In this document: positions 16,571 to 25,159 of the stretch, piece after piece
How positions within the stretch are numbered: position 1 is the first letter of the stretch
Layout: the number at the start of each line of letters is the position of its first letter
Assembly (NCBI RefSeq): GCF_004771005.1
Contig: NZ_RQHV01000062.1
Coordinates: forward strand, 124,001-188,000
DNA from: Leptospira ilyithenensis
Lineage (GTDB): Bacteria; Spirochaetota; Leptospiria; Leptospirales; Leptospiraceae
DNA: 64,000 bases
Reading direction: 5' to 3'
Position numbers and translations under genes: made by a program
The notes under the pieces: generated by a model
Told to the model about the DNA's origin: nothing
What the model saw: the letters and a program-made list of their open reading frames with translations, nothing else
Database searches by the model: none

Positions 16571-17839
16571 CTATCTTCCTACGATGAACACCATATTGGT
16601 AGTTGCAGAACCACCGATGTTCAACATAAGACCGTTTTTCGCACCTTTCACTTGGTATTCGCCAGCATTGCCGGTGACTTGTTTGTGAAGGTCGAGCATC
16701 ATACGAACTCCGGAAGCACCTACCGGATGGCCCACACCGATGAGTCCGCCGGAAGGGTTGATCGGTTTTTTGCCACCGAAGTCGATCGTGCCTTCTTCGA
16801 TTGCGATGTGTTCTTTGCCCGGATCGGAGATTCCGAAAGCAGAGATAGCAGCGTATTCGGAAGAAGTAAAACAGTCATGAGTTTCGAAAACATCAATATC
16901 TTTTACGTCCATACCCGCTCTTTTGTAAGCGTCTTTCACCGTTTGGCGGGTCCAAGGAAGGATGTATTTGTCACCTACCGACTCGTCTTTTTTTGCTTCG
17001 AATGTAATCGGTGCTACACGGTGTCCCCAACCTTTTACGCGAGGGATGTCACCGAGGCTTTTGCCGTGTTTTTTAGCATAAGCTTTTGCATAATCTTTGG
17101 AAGCAAGAACCGTTACAGCCGCACCGTCTGTTACTTGAGAGCAGTCCGTAATGCAAAGTCTTCCACCCACAGCCATATTGTTGTCACCACCGCGAGCGAG
17201 TGCATGTTCTTTGTTCATGAACCAGGAACGTGTTTGTGATTTTGGGTTACGTTTTGCGTTTGCGTAGTTGATTCTGGAGATCTCTGCGAGAGCATCCATA
17301 AATCTTTCTTCTTTCAGGCCGTATCTTTCCAGGATAACATCTGCTAGTTTTCCGAAAAGTTTAGGGAAAGGAAATTGAACTCCCTTCGCTTCTTTTTCGT
17401 AATAAGCGGCAGTTCCTAGAAAGTCGCCACCTACGGAAGAAGAAACCGTTTTCATCACTTCGATTCCTAGAACGATCGCCAGATCGTAATCATCCGTGCG
17501 GATGTGAGTGATCGCCGCATCCAGTGCAACGGATCCGGAAGCGCAAGCTGCTTCGTAACGAGCGCCAGGCACTCCGTAAAAAGCAGGGTTAACTTCGGTT
17601 AGGAACGCGCCCAAATGACCTTGGTTTGTGTATTGTTCCCCGTCAAAGTTTCCCACGAACACCGCTACCCGGTTTTCTTTATTGAGTCTTTTGATTTCGG
17701 AATATTCAATTCCTGTTTTCTCCAAAGAATCTTCGATGATTTCTCTCATCATAGATACGAAGGTTTTGCCTTCTTTGGACCAGTTTCTTTGGAAGTCGGT
17801 TTGTTCGCCGCCTAGTACGAATACTTTATTATCACCCAT
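16571..17839 (-). CDS. Thiolase family protein (acetyl-CoA acetyltransferase / SCP-2 type)
   Basis: The 422-residue enzyme has the thiolase fold. The nucleophilic Cys is in [13 protein letters not shown] (about residue 90) and the C-terminal His is in [13 protein letters not shown] (about 370). The usual final CGG motif is replaced by [11 protein letters not shown], as in SCP-2-type thiolases, which lack the second Cys. It probably cleaves or condenses acyl-CoA and acetyl-CoA. It lies 15 nt after the 3-hydroxyacyl-CoA dehydrogenase gene, so the two provide the last steps of a beta-oxidation cycle, important in Leptospira, which lives on fatty acids. Confidence 0.9.
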   Translation of the reverse strand: MGDNKVFVLGGEQTDFQRNWSKEGKTFVSMMREIIEDSLEKTGIEYSEIKRLNKENRVAVFVGNFDGEQYTNQGHLGAFLTEVNPAFYGVPGARYEAACASGSVALDAAITHIRTDDYDLAIVLGIEVMKTVSSSVGGDFLGTAAYYEKEAKGVQFPFPKLFGKLADVILERYGLKEERFMDALAEISRINYANAKRNPKSQTRSWFMNKEHALARGGDNNMAVGGRLCITDCSQVTDGAAVTVLASKDYAKAYAKKHGKSLGDIPRVKGWGHRVAPITFEAKKDESVGDKYILPWTRQTVKDAYKRAGMDVKDIDVFETHDCFTSSEYAAISAFGISDPGKEHIAIEEGTIDFGGKKPINPSGGLIGVGHPVGASGVRMMLDLHKQVTGNAGEYQVKGAKNGLMLNIGGSATTNMVFIVGR

Positions 17840-17854
17840 AGTAAATCTCCTGCC

Positions 17855-19165
17855 TTAACCTTTGAAAAGAGAGCGAGCATCGAGTTTGTCGCCTAACTCA
17901 TAGAATTTTTTGCCTGATTTTGCATCTGAAAGAATTTTCGGAACCGGCAATTTGGATGTTTCTAACATTTTGATGGTTTCTTTAGGTCCGCCTAAGAAAT
18001 CCACAAGAGCGGAAGCAGGAACCCAATTGAATCCGAATCCCATCGCACCGTCTGTCATTTCTTTTGTCTCAACTACTTCGCCTACAAGAGAAAGAGAGTA
18101 GCTGATATAACGACCGATAAAGTATCTTGCGATGTCAGCTTCCAAACCGTTTGCAGTTTTGACAATTTCCATTGCGCCTTTGTAATCGGACTCTTTGATC
18201 TTTAGACGTGCCTGTTTGATAAAAGGGATGTCGAATTTAGGGTAAGGATCGTAAGAACCTGTTTTGATATTATAAACGAATTTTTCACGTTTTCCATCTG
18301 CGTGTTTTACCACTTTGGTAAGTCCGCTTCCGGATTTCATTCCTAGTTTCCCTTCATCAATCAGTTTTTGGAAGTAACCGGGAAGTTTGAATGTTTCGTG
18401 TGCTTCGTCTTTTGTGTTGTCATAAATATTGTCAACGATTGCTTTGTGAACGTCTAATCCTACGAAGTCGGCAGTAGCAAGAGGAGACATCGCACGACCT
18501 GTATAACCGGAAATGATTTCGTCAAGAAGTGCAATTCCACCTTTATCCGCATACTTTTCCGCGAAGTGAGCCACTTCGTTTATCAATTGAAAACCGATTC
18601 TGTTTCCCGCAAAGGCAGGAGTGTCATTTGTATAAACTACGGCACGACCCAAAACTTTGTCCAAATACTCACCGAGTGCTTTGGTTACTTTTTTATCATT
18701 ACCTGCATGAGTGACTAGCTCACAAAGAATCATTTTATAAGGAGGGTTGAAAAAGTGAGTTCCGTAATAGTGTTTCTGACCGTCTTCGTCGTAAGCTTTT
18801 GCGAGTCTTCCGATGGAAAGACCGGATGAAACGGTAGATACGATTGTGCCGGGGCGTCTTGCTTTCGCAATACGGGTATTAATCGGCTCCTTGACTTCGT
18901 AACTTTCGGCAACAAGTTCAAATACCCAATCGGATTCTGCGACTGCTTTTTCCAAGTCTGCATCGTACGAACCAGGGATCATTCTCCCACGGATTGTATC
19001 TGTTTTTACAGAACTAACTGCGGCTTCGATACCTTGTTTAGCTTTTTCTACGTCTCTTGCGAGCATATGGACTTTAGCACCACCGAAAGCGGCGATAACG
19101 CCCGCACTCCCGGAGCCCATAGCTCCGTTGGCACCTAAAATCGTGACGGTTTTGATTTCTCTCAT
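17855..19165 (-). CDS. 3-hydroxyacyl-CoA dehydrogenase
   Basis: This 436-residue enzyme oxidises 3-hydroxyacyl-CoA with NAD+. The NAD-binding loop [17 protein letters not shown] is at residues 10-26. The active-site segment [19 protein letters not shown] (about 130-150) contains the catalytic His, and [17 protein letters not shown] marks the C-terminal domain. No enoyl-CoA hydratase domain is fused. It is the first gene of the operon with the thiolase and the membrane protein. The NAD loop has GAMGSG where GxMGxG is usual. Confidence 0.93.
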   Translation of the reverse strand: MREIKTVTILGANGAMGSGSAGVIAAFGGAKVHMLARDVEKAKQGIEAAVSSVKTDTIRGRMIPGSYDADLEKAVAESDWVFELVAESYEVKEPINTRIAKARRPGTIVSTVSSGLSIGRLAKAYDEDGQKHYYGTHFFNPPYKMILCELVTHAGNDKKVTKALGEYLDKVLGRAVVYTNDTPAFAGNRIGFQLINEVAHFAEKYADKGGIALLDEIISGYTGRAMSPLATADFVGLDVHKAIVDNIYDNTKDEAHETFKLPGYFQKLIDEGKLGMKSGSGLTKVVKHADGKREKFVYNIKTGSYDPYPKFDIPFIKQARLKIKESDYKGAMEIVKTANGLEADIARYFIGRYISYSLSLVGEVVETKEMTDGAMGFGFNWVPASALVDFLGGPKETIKMLETSKLPVPKILSDAKSGKKFYELGDKLDARSLFKG

Positions 19166-19349
19166 GAAGTTGGATTCCGAATATAATTTTACTTACCTTT
19201 GTACAAAAGGAAAGCCCTAGGAAAATCGTTTTTTTTGTCAGAAATGTTACAGCGGTATGTGTAATTTGTGCGTCTAAGCGGGTTTTCAATCAGGCAATGT
19301 GACATAATGTTCGAGAGGAGGGGAATCGGGAAAGAAAGGAAGGGTATTT

Positions 19350-19372
19350 TTTGTAAGAGGTACCACATTTTT
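19350..19372 (+). repeat. 23-bp direct repeat, copy 1
   Basis: This is identical to 20617-20639 over 23 nt. The core is GAGGTACCACA followed by a T-run. The two copies bracket 1244 nt holding the antitoxin gene, the toxin relic and the DUF2721 gene. Confidence 0.85.
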
Positions 19373-19455
19373 AAAGTTTGGGCGCCTCGGATTTGTTAGA
19401 TGATTCTCATCCTTTCCTGCAACGACCGGTCTCTTCGCTCCAATTTTTCCCTGCG

Positions 19456-19499
19456 GGAAAAGATTTCCGCTTCGATACCTGCCGCGGGGAATCTTTTCC
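19456..19499. repeat. Long imperfect inverted repeat
   Basis: GGAAAAGATTTCCGC (19456-19470) pairs with GCGGGGAATCTTTTCC (19484-19499) with a mismatch and a bulge around a 13-nt loop. The GC-rich hairpin is unlike the surrounding AT-rich DNA and may be a dispersed intergenic repeat or a structured RNA element. Confidence 0.55.
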
Positions 19500-19577
19500 T
19501 TTGAGCGGAAATCGACTGCCTTTTATCCGCCTTCGGCGAACAGAGAAGTATCTTGAAACGGACTAGCTGAAGAGAGA

Positions 19578-19880
19578 TTAAGCACTTTTACTTTTTAAGT
19601 GAATTATTGGTTCAGCATCTAATGCTTTGGCCAATCTATTAATAAAAGAAAGCGAAAGATTTTTGTAATTACCAGATTCAATTCTTGCAATTGCAGGCTG
19701 AGAAGTTTCGATTTTTTCGGCTAAATCTTTTTGTGTTAAATTTCTTTTCTTTCTTAACTTAATGATTTCTTTCGCTAAAGTAAATTCATTAGCGAGGGCA
19801 TCGTATTCACTTTTGAACTTCTTGTCTTTTAATTCCTTTTTCAAAAGAGAATCAAAATCTTTGATTTTAAGTTTCATCAT
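19578..19880 (-). CDS. HigA/XRE-type antitoxin
   Basis: This 100-residue protein has a helix-turn-helix (about 38-92): AKEIIKLRKKRNLTQKDLAE, then SQPAIARIESGNYKNLSL, then LAKALDAEPIIHLKSK. This is the typical antitoxin of HigBA/RelBE-like systems, with the N-terminal arm KLKIKDFDSLLKKELKD probably meeting the toxin. Its ATG at 19880 overlaps the TGA of a degraded toxin reading frame. With the toxin broken, it may survive as an orphan regulator or anti-addiction protein. AT-rich, suggesting transfer. Confidence 0.85.
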   Translation of the reverse strand: MMKLKIKDFDSLLKKELKDKKFKSEYDALANEFTLAKEIIKLRKKRNLTQKDLAEKIETSQPAIARIESGNYKNLSLSFINRLAKALDAEPIIHLKSKSA

Positions 19881-19981
19881 TTTTCTCCCTTAAAAGAATC
19901 CATTAAATTCTGAGCTTTAGTTAATTGATCTTTATTTGTCTTTTGATCTTTCTTAACATATCCGGATGTAACGATAATAAT
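19877..19981 (-). pseudogene. C-terminal remnant of HigB/RelE-type toxin
   Basis: The frame that ends in TGA overlapping the antitoxin start codes SGYVKKDQKTNKDQLTKAQN plus about ten residues. This matches the HigB/RelE C-terminus pattern (hydrophobic strand, G-[FY]-x-KK-x-QKT, then a helix). Upstream the frame closes at a TGA at 19982-19984, just before the DUF2721 stop codon, so about two thirds of the toxin is missing. The gene appears deleted up to the neighbouring gene. Confidence 0.75.
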
Positions 19982-20004
19982 TCAATCGTTCTAAAAGCTG
20001 AATT

Positions 20005-20562
20005 TTATAAAGAATGGTTTCCTTCCTTCTCGGGTTTTTCCCTATGAATCTGTTCTCCCAAAAATTCAGCAATATCGATTTGGCCCATAATAAATGTTAA
20101 ATTGTATCTGCTCTCGTATAACAAGAAGGAACTGGCCAGAAAAAGAAACACTCCTCCCAAAAGGGCAATCACTGTTGGTATCCAGGAATATTCTTTGGAA
20201 ACGGCTAACACGATTGCCAAGGTTAAACTTGAAATAACAAATAAAGACGTAGCCATATAAAGAAATGCCATGGAGCGCTGGATCAATACGGCTCGCTTTT
20301 TTTGGATGGAAAGTTGATTGGTTAAATAAAGTTTTCTTTCTTCCTGGTAGGCAAGTTTACCTTCGAGTAACTTTTCGACTTCTGTTTTGAGAAGGTTCAC
20401 CCGATCGAAAATCCGCCCCAACCGATTGGCTGTAGAAAAGATAAGACTGGCACTGGCAGATATAAGTACGGCAGGAGTGATCATTCCTGAAAGGATTTCA
20501 GAATTGGAAAAAGATTCGAACATAGGGATAAAATTTATGGTGTTTGCCGCTTTCACAAACAA
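20005..20562 (-). CDS. DUF2721 family membrane protein
   Basis: This 185-residue protein has an N-terminal segment typical of DUF2721: MITPAVLISASASLIFSTAN followed by RLGRIFDRVNLL. An amphipathic charged helix and two membrane helices (about 103-125 and 132-152) follow. The C-terminus is cytoplasmic and charged. The family is widespread and uncharacterised. It lies inside the interval bounded by the 23-bp direct repeats, next to the toxin relic. Confidence 0.82.
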   Translation of the reverse strand: MFVKAANTINFIPMFESFSNSEILSGMITPAVLISASASLIFSTANRLGRIFDRVNLLKTEVEKLLEGKLAYQEERKLYLTNQLSIQKKRAVLIQRSMAFLYMATSLFVISSLTLAIVLAVSKEYSWIPTVIALLGGVFLFLASSFLLYESRYNLTFIMGQIDIAEFLGEQIHREKPEKEGNHSL

Positions 20563-20616
20563 AAAAGTAGCTCAGATTCGGTTATAGGACTAACTTTCCT
20601 CGTTCGAAGGGAGGGA

Positions 20617-20639
20617 TTTGTAAGAGGTACCACATTTTT
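20617..20639 (+). repeat. 23-bp direct repeat, copy 2
   Basis: This is a perfect copy of 19350-19372. It is followed at once by a related palindromic element (20645-20665). Confidence 0.85.
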
Positions 20640-20644
20640 CATCC

Positions 20645-20665
20645 GTGGTAGGTGGCAGGTACCAC
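20645..20665. repeat. GTGGTA / TACCAC inverted repeat
   Basis: GTGGTA (20645-20650) and TACCAC (20660-20665) flank GGTGGCAGG. The same GGTACCAC core appears in the 23-bp repeats and in a tighter palindrome at 56973-56988, so it belongs to a small dispersed family in this window. Confidence 0.6.
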
Positions 20666-20679
20666 AAATCCAAGGATCC

Positions 20680-21864
20680 CTAACTTTCCCTCTTCATCAA
20701 AACCAAAACCATCGAAGGCAAGACCAATACGGAAATGGCGATCGCAATCGGTCCGAGCCCCCATTTCAAAAAGGGAGAAAGGATTCCTGTGATTCCTCCG
20801 GAAAGAACGGTCACAGCCAGAATCATAAAAGCGGAACCCCGGGCATCATTGTCCCCCGCGGCAATCAGAGCATTGACAAACCCTGTTCCTCCCCGCAGTC
20901 CCAAACCGATATTGATCGGGATAAAATAACAAATCAAATACAAAGGATCATCTAACTGAAAGTATGCGCCAAAAAGAAATAGTACAGCCGACAGAGAAGC
21001 AAACGCAGTGCCTGCCAGAATGACTTTTTCCGGGCCGAGTTTTTTTACAAAATAGGATGAGATTTGCGCAAACGTAAAGAACATTGCAACCGAGATGATC
21101 TGTAATAGAATGAAACTTTCGATCTCTCCTTTTTTATAAGTTACGATTAGGTTCGGTGCGGAAAAAACAAACACCAACAATCCTCCCAAAACTCCCGCAT
21201 GACTAAGAGCGTATCTCAAAAAATTAAAATTGGTAAATAAGCTTTTATAACTTCTTTCCGCATTTTCGGTTAACTTTAATTTGGCGGTATCGGGGCTTTT
21301 TGTCTTTGATACGAATAAAAACATACTTATGATCAGAGAAAATATTGCTGTCAGTTGAAAACCCGACTTCCAACCGAACTTTGCCGCCAAATAAGCCCCC
21401 AAGAGAGGAGCAAATGCGGGAACCATGGATTCCATACTTCCCATAATGCTGATGGCGCGCATTGCACCCTGGGAAGTAAAAAGCCCTCGGATAAGACCGG
21501 GTGCGAGCACTGCCGCACCGCTGGAACTGAGACCTTGGAAAAAGCGAAAAAGAATCAACTCGTAAATATGAACTGAAAAAATACAAACCAGAGAAAGAAT
21601 CGCAAAACAAAGTAATGATGCGGAAAACAAACGGATCGGATCAAATCTATCTGCAAGAAAACTGAATACCAAAAGCCCTACGCTTGTACCTAAAACGTAA
21701 AATGCAATGATCCATTGCGCCTGTGCAGGAGAACTTCCCGGAAACACTTCGGTAAAGTCAGGAATGGAAGGAAGGATGAGATCTATCCCGGATAAACCGA
21801 GAACTGTTCCCAAATTGATCAAAATTAAAATCCGGAAAGAGGGCCAGGAAAGAAAACGATTCAT
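20680..21864 (-). CDS. MFS multidrug exporter, Bcr/CflA-like
   Basis: This protein of about 394 residues has about 12 membrane helices. The N-terminal part reads LGLSGIDLILPSIPDFTEVF, then QWIIAFYVLGTSVGLLVFSF and LADRFD; this is the drug:H+ antiporter-1 pattern of Bcr/CflA transporters, which have a short first helix and an acidic residue inside it. The frame could open at a TTG (21915), but ATG 21864 (MNRFLSWPSF) fits the family start. It is divergent from the AlkC-like gene. Drug specificity is unknown. Confidence 0.85.
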   Translation of the reverse strand: MNRFLSWPSFRILILINLGTVLGLSGIDLILPSIPDFTEVFPGSSPAQAQWIIAFYVLGTSVGLLVFSFLADRFDPIRLFSASLLCFAILSLVCIFSVHIYELILFRFFQGLSSSGAAVLAPGLIRGLFTSQGAMRAISIMGSMESMVPAFAPLLGAYLAAKFGWKSGFQLTAIFSLIISMFLFVSKTKSPDTAKLKLTENAERSYKSLFTNFNFLRYALSHAGVLGGLLVFVFSAPNLIVTYKKGEIESFILLQIISVAMFFTFAQISSYFVKKLGPEKVILAGTAFASLSAVLFLFGAYFQLDDPLYLICYFIPINIGLGLRGGTGFVNALIAAGDNDARGSAFMILAVTVLSGGITGILSPFLKWGLGPIAIAISVLVLPSMVLVLMKRES

Positions 21865-21977
21865 GGATACAAAGATTTCAACGGAGTTCTGTTTGGCGAT
21901 TCCTCTTTGAAACAAAGAACCTTCTTTACAGAAGCCGAACCCGTTTTTTTACTGAATTCATTCTTTCCCGGTACTGA

Positions 21978-23090
21978 ATGGAACCTCTTAAATATATTTA
22001 CTCCGAAACATTTATTTTTCAGTTGGCTGCGTCATTGGCAAAGGCATACCCTAAACTGGAAAAACACCAATTTCAAAAATCTATTTTCGCACCCCCTTGG
22101 AAGGATCTGGAATTGAAAGAGAGAATGTCCCGTATTTCAGACGTAATGATAGAATTTTTACCAAAGGATTTGGATCTTCTTTTTCCTATTTTAAAAGATA
22201 CAATCGATCATTTGAGGAGGGATGGAGCGGCGGATTTTAACTTCGCACATATGTTCTTTCCTGAAATCGTTCAGAAAACCGGGCTTTCTGAATTTTCAAA
22301 AAGTATGAAAGCATTGGAATTTATAACTGTCTTTTCCAGTGCCGAGTATGCCATTCGTGTTTTCTACCTTCGTCATCACAAAGATACAAATAAACAAATG
22401 TTAGTTTGGTCGAAGCATAAGGACCCCGGGGTGAGAAGGCTCGCCAGCGAAGGAAGCAGGCCTCTTCTCCCTTGGGGATTGGGAGTGCCTGACTTAAAGA
22501 AAAATCCTGGGCAAAGTCTGCCTATCCTGGAAAATCTTTGGGATGATGAAGACGAAGTGGTAAGGAGAAGTGTTGCAAATCATTTGAATGATATTTCCAA
22601 ACTGGACAAGGACATGACTTGGGATTTTTGTAAAAGTAAATTCGGAAAGTCTGGGGACCTGGACAAAAGTTTAAAACACGCCGTCCGCACTCTTTTGAAA
22701 AGAGGTCACAAACAGTCGTTAAATCATTTTTCTTATGATACGGAATGGTCTCCCGAAAAGGTATCTCTCCGTTTGGAAAATGATTCCGTCCGTATCGGTG
22801 AAAAGTTAGAATTTAACATCGCTTTCGATTATAAAGAAAAGAAAACAAGAAAGGTTCGAATGGAATATTTGATCGAGTTTGTTTTGGCAAATGGTAAAAC
22901 GGGCAGAAAGATTTTTCAGTTGGGCGAAAAAACCTTACATCCGGGAGACAAACTGACGTTAACCAAAAAGCATAATTTCGCATTGATTACTACCCGAACT
23001 TACTATCCGGGCAAACACAAATTGATCCTTGTGATGAACGGCAAAGAAATCAAAGAAACTTCCTTTCTTTTGGTGAAAGGAAAAAAATGA
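21978..23090 (+). CDS. DNA alkylation repair protein, AlkC-like (HEAT-like fold)
   Basis: This 370-residue protein has a helical HEAT-like domain (about 1-260). Its motifs KDPGVRRLASEGSRPLLPWG and VVRRSVANHLNDISK are typical of AlkC-type glycosylases, which remove 3-methyladenine and 3-methylcytosine. The last 95 residues form a beta-rich Ig-like domain (SVRIGEKLEFNIAF to ETSFLLVKG), as in many AlkC relatives. ATG at 21978 is the first convincing start. Its stop overlaps the next gene (ATGA), so it heads a five-gene operon with lipoproteins, an esterase and an SDR, an unexpected setting for repair. Confidence 0.87.
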   Translation: MEPLKYIYSETFIFQLAASLAKAYPKLEKHQFQKSIFAPPWKDLELKERMSRISDVMIEFLPKDLDLLFPILKDTIDHLRRDGAADFNFAHMFFPEIVQKTGLSEFSKSMKALEFITVFSSAEYAIRVFYLRHHKDTNKQMLVWSKHKDPGVRRLASEGSRPLLPWGLGVPDLKKNPGQSLPILENLWDDEDEVVRRSVANHLNDISKLDKDMTWDFCKSKFGKSGDLDKSLKHAVRTLLKRGHKQSLNHFSYDTEWSPEKVSLRLENDSVRIGEKLEFNIAFDYKEKKTRKVRMEYLIEFVLANGKTGRKIFQLGEKTLHPGDKLTLTKKHNFALITTRTYYPGKHKLILVMNGKEIKETSFLLVKGKK

Positions 23091-23695
23091 TTTTCAATTA
23101 TAAGTTTTTTTTTCTGATTATTTTTTTCTTTTCCCGATGTTCCGTTTATTCTTTGGAAGAAAAAAGAAATCTAAAACAAAATAACACAGCCATTGATAAA
23201 GAAATCAGTTACGAATTGATCGGTTGGGAAACAAACGAAAACCGCGAAATGGCTTCCTTGTTATTAAAGACTTTGCATACATCGGGGAAATTTAAAAAAA
23301 TATCTTCTTACGTGAAATCCGATTCGGAGACAAGAGTCCAAATCATTTTGGAATCATCTCCCCGTTTCAAAATCCTATTCGGAGAAAGTGCAGAGCCGGT
23401 TTCTTGGATGGTAGAAAGAAAGTTGGGGAGTTTCTCTTTGTACATTTTGAATCGTGTTGCTGCGATGCAAAGTTTTCTTATCATACCTATTTTTTTGAAG
23501 AATGACGATACGATTCTATTCCGTGTTTGGAACAAGAACCGTCTCGTGGGGGAGCACATTTATCCCGCACATTCTCTTTATGTGGTCGGATGGGTATCTT
23601 TACTTTTAAGGTGGTCCGATGATCGTGAAACATTGGACAAACATTATTCCGACATAGTGCATCAATTCATTGAAGATACAAGAGAGGTGTATTAG
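23087..23695 (+). CDS. Hypothetical lipoprotein, member of a pair
   Basis: This 202-residue protein has a hydrophobic signal segment (FFLIIFFFSRCSVYSL) with a candidate lipidated Cys18. The mature region reads ELIGWETNENREMASLLLKT and later SFLIIPIFLKNDDTILFRVW and SLYVVGWVSLLLRW, suggesting a membrane-associated hairpin. The next gene has the same general plan (a signal, an N-terminal alpha/beta part, then two hydrophobic stretches and a closing charged helix), so the two may be diverged sisters. Overlaps the AlkC-like gene by 4 nt. Function not recognised. Confidence 0.65.
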   Translation: MIFNYKFFFLIIFFFSRCSVYSLEEKRNLKQNNTAIDKEISYELIGWETNENREMASLLLKTLHTSGKFKKISSYVKSDSETRVQIILESSPRFKILFGESAEPVSWMVERKLGSFSLYILNRVAAMQSFLIIPIFLKNDDTILFRVWNKNRLVGEHIYPAHSLYVVGWVSLLLRWSDDRETLDKHYSDIVHQFIEDTREVY

Positions 23696-23696
23696 A

Positions 23697-24212
23697 ATGT
23701 ATTTTCGAATCGCTTTCTTGATTGCAAACACTCTGTTCCTCAGTTGTGCCGGATTTTCCAATCCGGTCATTTCGACAACGCGATCCGATTCTTTCTTTGT
23801 TCCTTCGCTTGTTCGTTTGCATTTTACCGGGTTCGGTTTTTATGAAAAAGAAAGACTGAAATTGCGTGAGACGATTTTAAAATCGGGTTATAAGGAAGAT
23901 CCCGATGCCGATTTGCTTTTGGAAGTTAAATTGGAAGAAGTCGGGCATCATTATAAAGATATAAATCTGCATCGACTGAATTTTGTAATGACTTTGATAA
24001 CAGCCTCTCTGATTCCTTATCAGATTTATACGAATCATAAAATCACATATCGTTACGCGAAAGAGAAAGTTATAAAAGAGTCCGAATACCTAGTGCGCCT
24101 AAGTCAATACAGAGGGATTTTGATATTGTTTCTTTCTCCTTTTTATTGGCCGTCAGAGGCTTTCTATCAAAACATAGAAGAGACTTGGAAGCTGGAGTTT
24201 ACAGGCAAATGA
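23697..24212 (+). CDS. Hypothetical lipoprotein, second of pair
   Basis: This 171-residue protein starts at ATG 23697, 1 nt after the previous stop; AGAGAGG just upstream is the ribosome site. The lipobox is TLFLSCAGF. Mature segments include LKLRETILKSGYKEDPDADLL, NFVMTLITASLIPYQIYTN and LILFLSPFYWPSEAF, giving two hydrophobic hairpins. Its stop overlaps the esterase ATG. It resembles its upstream neighbour in layout. No known family is recognised. Confidence 0.65.
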   Translation: MYFRIAFLIANTLFLSCAGFSNPVISTTRSDSFFVPSLVRLHFTGFGFYEKERLKLRETILKSGYKEDPDADLLLEVKLEEVGHHYKDINLHRLNFVMTLITASLIPYQIYTNHKITYRYAKEKVIKESEYLVRLSQYRGILILFLSPFYWPSEAFYQNIEETWKLEFTGK

Positions 24213-25159
24213 CCTATTCAAATCCTTTACGTTTTATCATATTCTTGTCTCTGTTTCTTTTTTTCTGCTTCGGTTGTGGATTCATTCGAAAACAGAAAAG
24301 ATTGAATGATTCCGATACTTCGGCCCATGAGTTGGAAGTGAACGGAATGTTTCGAAGTTTTTATGTTCATGTCGGTAAAAATCAAATAGGAAATGAAACA
24401 GAACCGACTAACGGTCGTCCTCTTTTGCTTGTACTGCATGGGCGTCTTGGCTCCGGTTTACAGGTGATGGAGCAGTCTCAGTTCAATGTGTCGGCAGACA
24501 AGGAATCTTTGATCGTGGTTTACCCTGACGGATATAGCAGGAGTTGGGCGGACGGAAGAGGTCAAACCCCTGCGGACAAGGAAAACATTGATGATGTTTT
24601 TTTTCTGGAAAAAACGGTTTTGTATATGGAAGACAAGTATAAAATCGACAGTTCCAAAGTATTTATCGTTGGCCATTCTAACGGTGGTTTTATGGTGCAG
24701 AGAATGGCTGTGGAAAAGCCGCATTTGTTCAAAGGGGCAGTGAGTATTGCGGCTCAACTGAGTAAAGAAGTTGTGAAAAAATGGGCACCAAGTTCCGGTT
24801 TGTCGGTTGCTTTTATGTCCGGGACGGAAGACCCTACCGTACCATATTATGGCGGTTATGTGAGAGACGGCGGTGAAATCTTGAGTGTGGAAGATTCTAT
24901 CGACAGGTGGAAGACCTGGAACGGATGTTCCGGCCAGGCGACTGTCACAAAAAAAGATGAAAAGTCCGATGAGACTAGCTTGGAGATTTTTACCTATTCG
25001 GAGTGCAAAAATAATACAGTCGTCCGACTTTATAAGGTCATCGGAGGAGGGCATTCCTGGCCGGGCCGAAAACAAAGTCTTCCCGTTATTTTTCGAGGCA
25101 AACTTACGGAAGAGTTGGACGCTACCCTGGAAGCTTGGAACTTTTTCAAAGGTTTATAA
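24209..25159 (+). CDS. LpqC / PHB-depolymerase-type esterase, probable lipoprotein
   Basis: This 316-residue alpha/beta hydrolase belongs to the LpqC (carbohydrate esterase 1-like) group. It has a signal segment with candidate lipidated Cys (FFCFGCGF), oxyanion region LLLVLHGRLGSG, nucleophile elbow VGHSNGGFM, acid MSGTEDPTVPY, and His in GGGHSWPG. The family cleaves esters such as short polyhydroxybutyrate chains or feruloyl esters outside the cytoplasm. The start at 24209 overlaps the previous stop by 4 nt; the frame is open further upstream but there it overlaps the previous gene. Confidence 0.9.
   Translation: MTYSNPLRFIIFLSLFLFFCFGCGFIRKQKRLNDSDTSAHELEVNGMFRSFYVHVGKNQIGNETEPTNGRPLLLVLHGRLGSGLQVMEQSQFNVSADKESLIVVYPDGYSRSWADGRGQTPADKENIDDVFFLEKTVLYMEDKYKIDSSKVFIVGHSNGGFMVQRMAVEKPHLFKGAVSIAAQLSKEVVKKWAPSSGLSVAFMSGTEDPTVPYYGGYVRDGGEILSVEDSIDRWKTWNGCSGQATVTKKDEKSDETSLEIFTYSECKNNTVVRLYKVIGGGHSWPGRKQSLPVIFRGKLTEELDATLEAWNFFKGL

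Larger units (their letters stand above)
19166..19577. other. Intergenic region with repeats, no gene
   Basis: These 412 nt hold the upstream region of the dehydrogenase operon, one copy of a 23-bp direct repeat (19350-19372) and a long imperfect inverted repeat (19456-19499). An open frame at 19378-19566 has no recognisable product and spans the hairpin, so it is not called. Confidence 0.5.

Noticed and set aside
19378..19566. Open reading frame of 62 codons upstream of the antitoxin
   Set aside because: It spans a GC-rich inverted repeat, has no ribosome site and no recognisable product.
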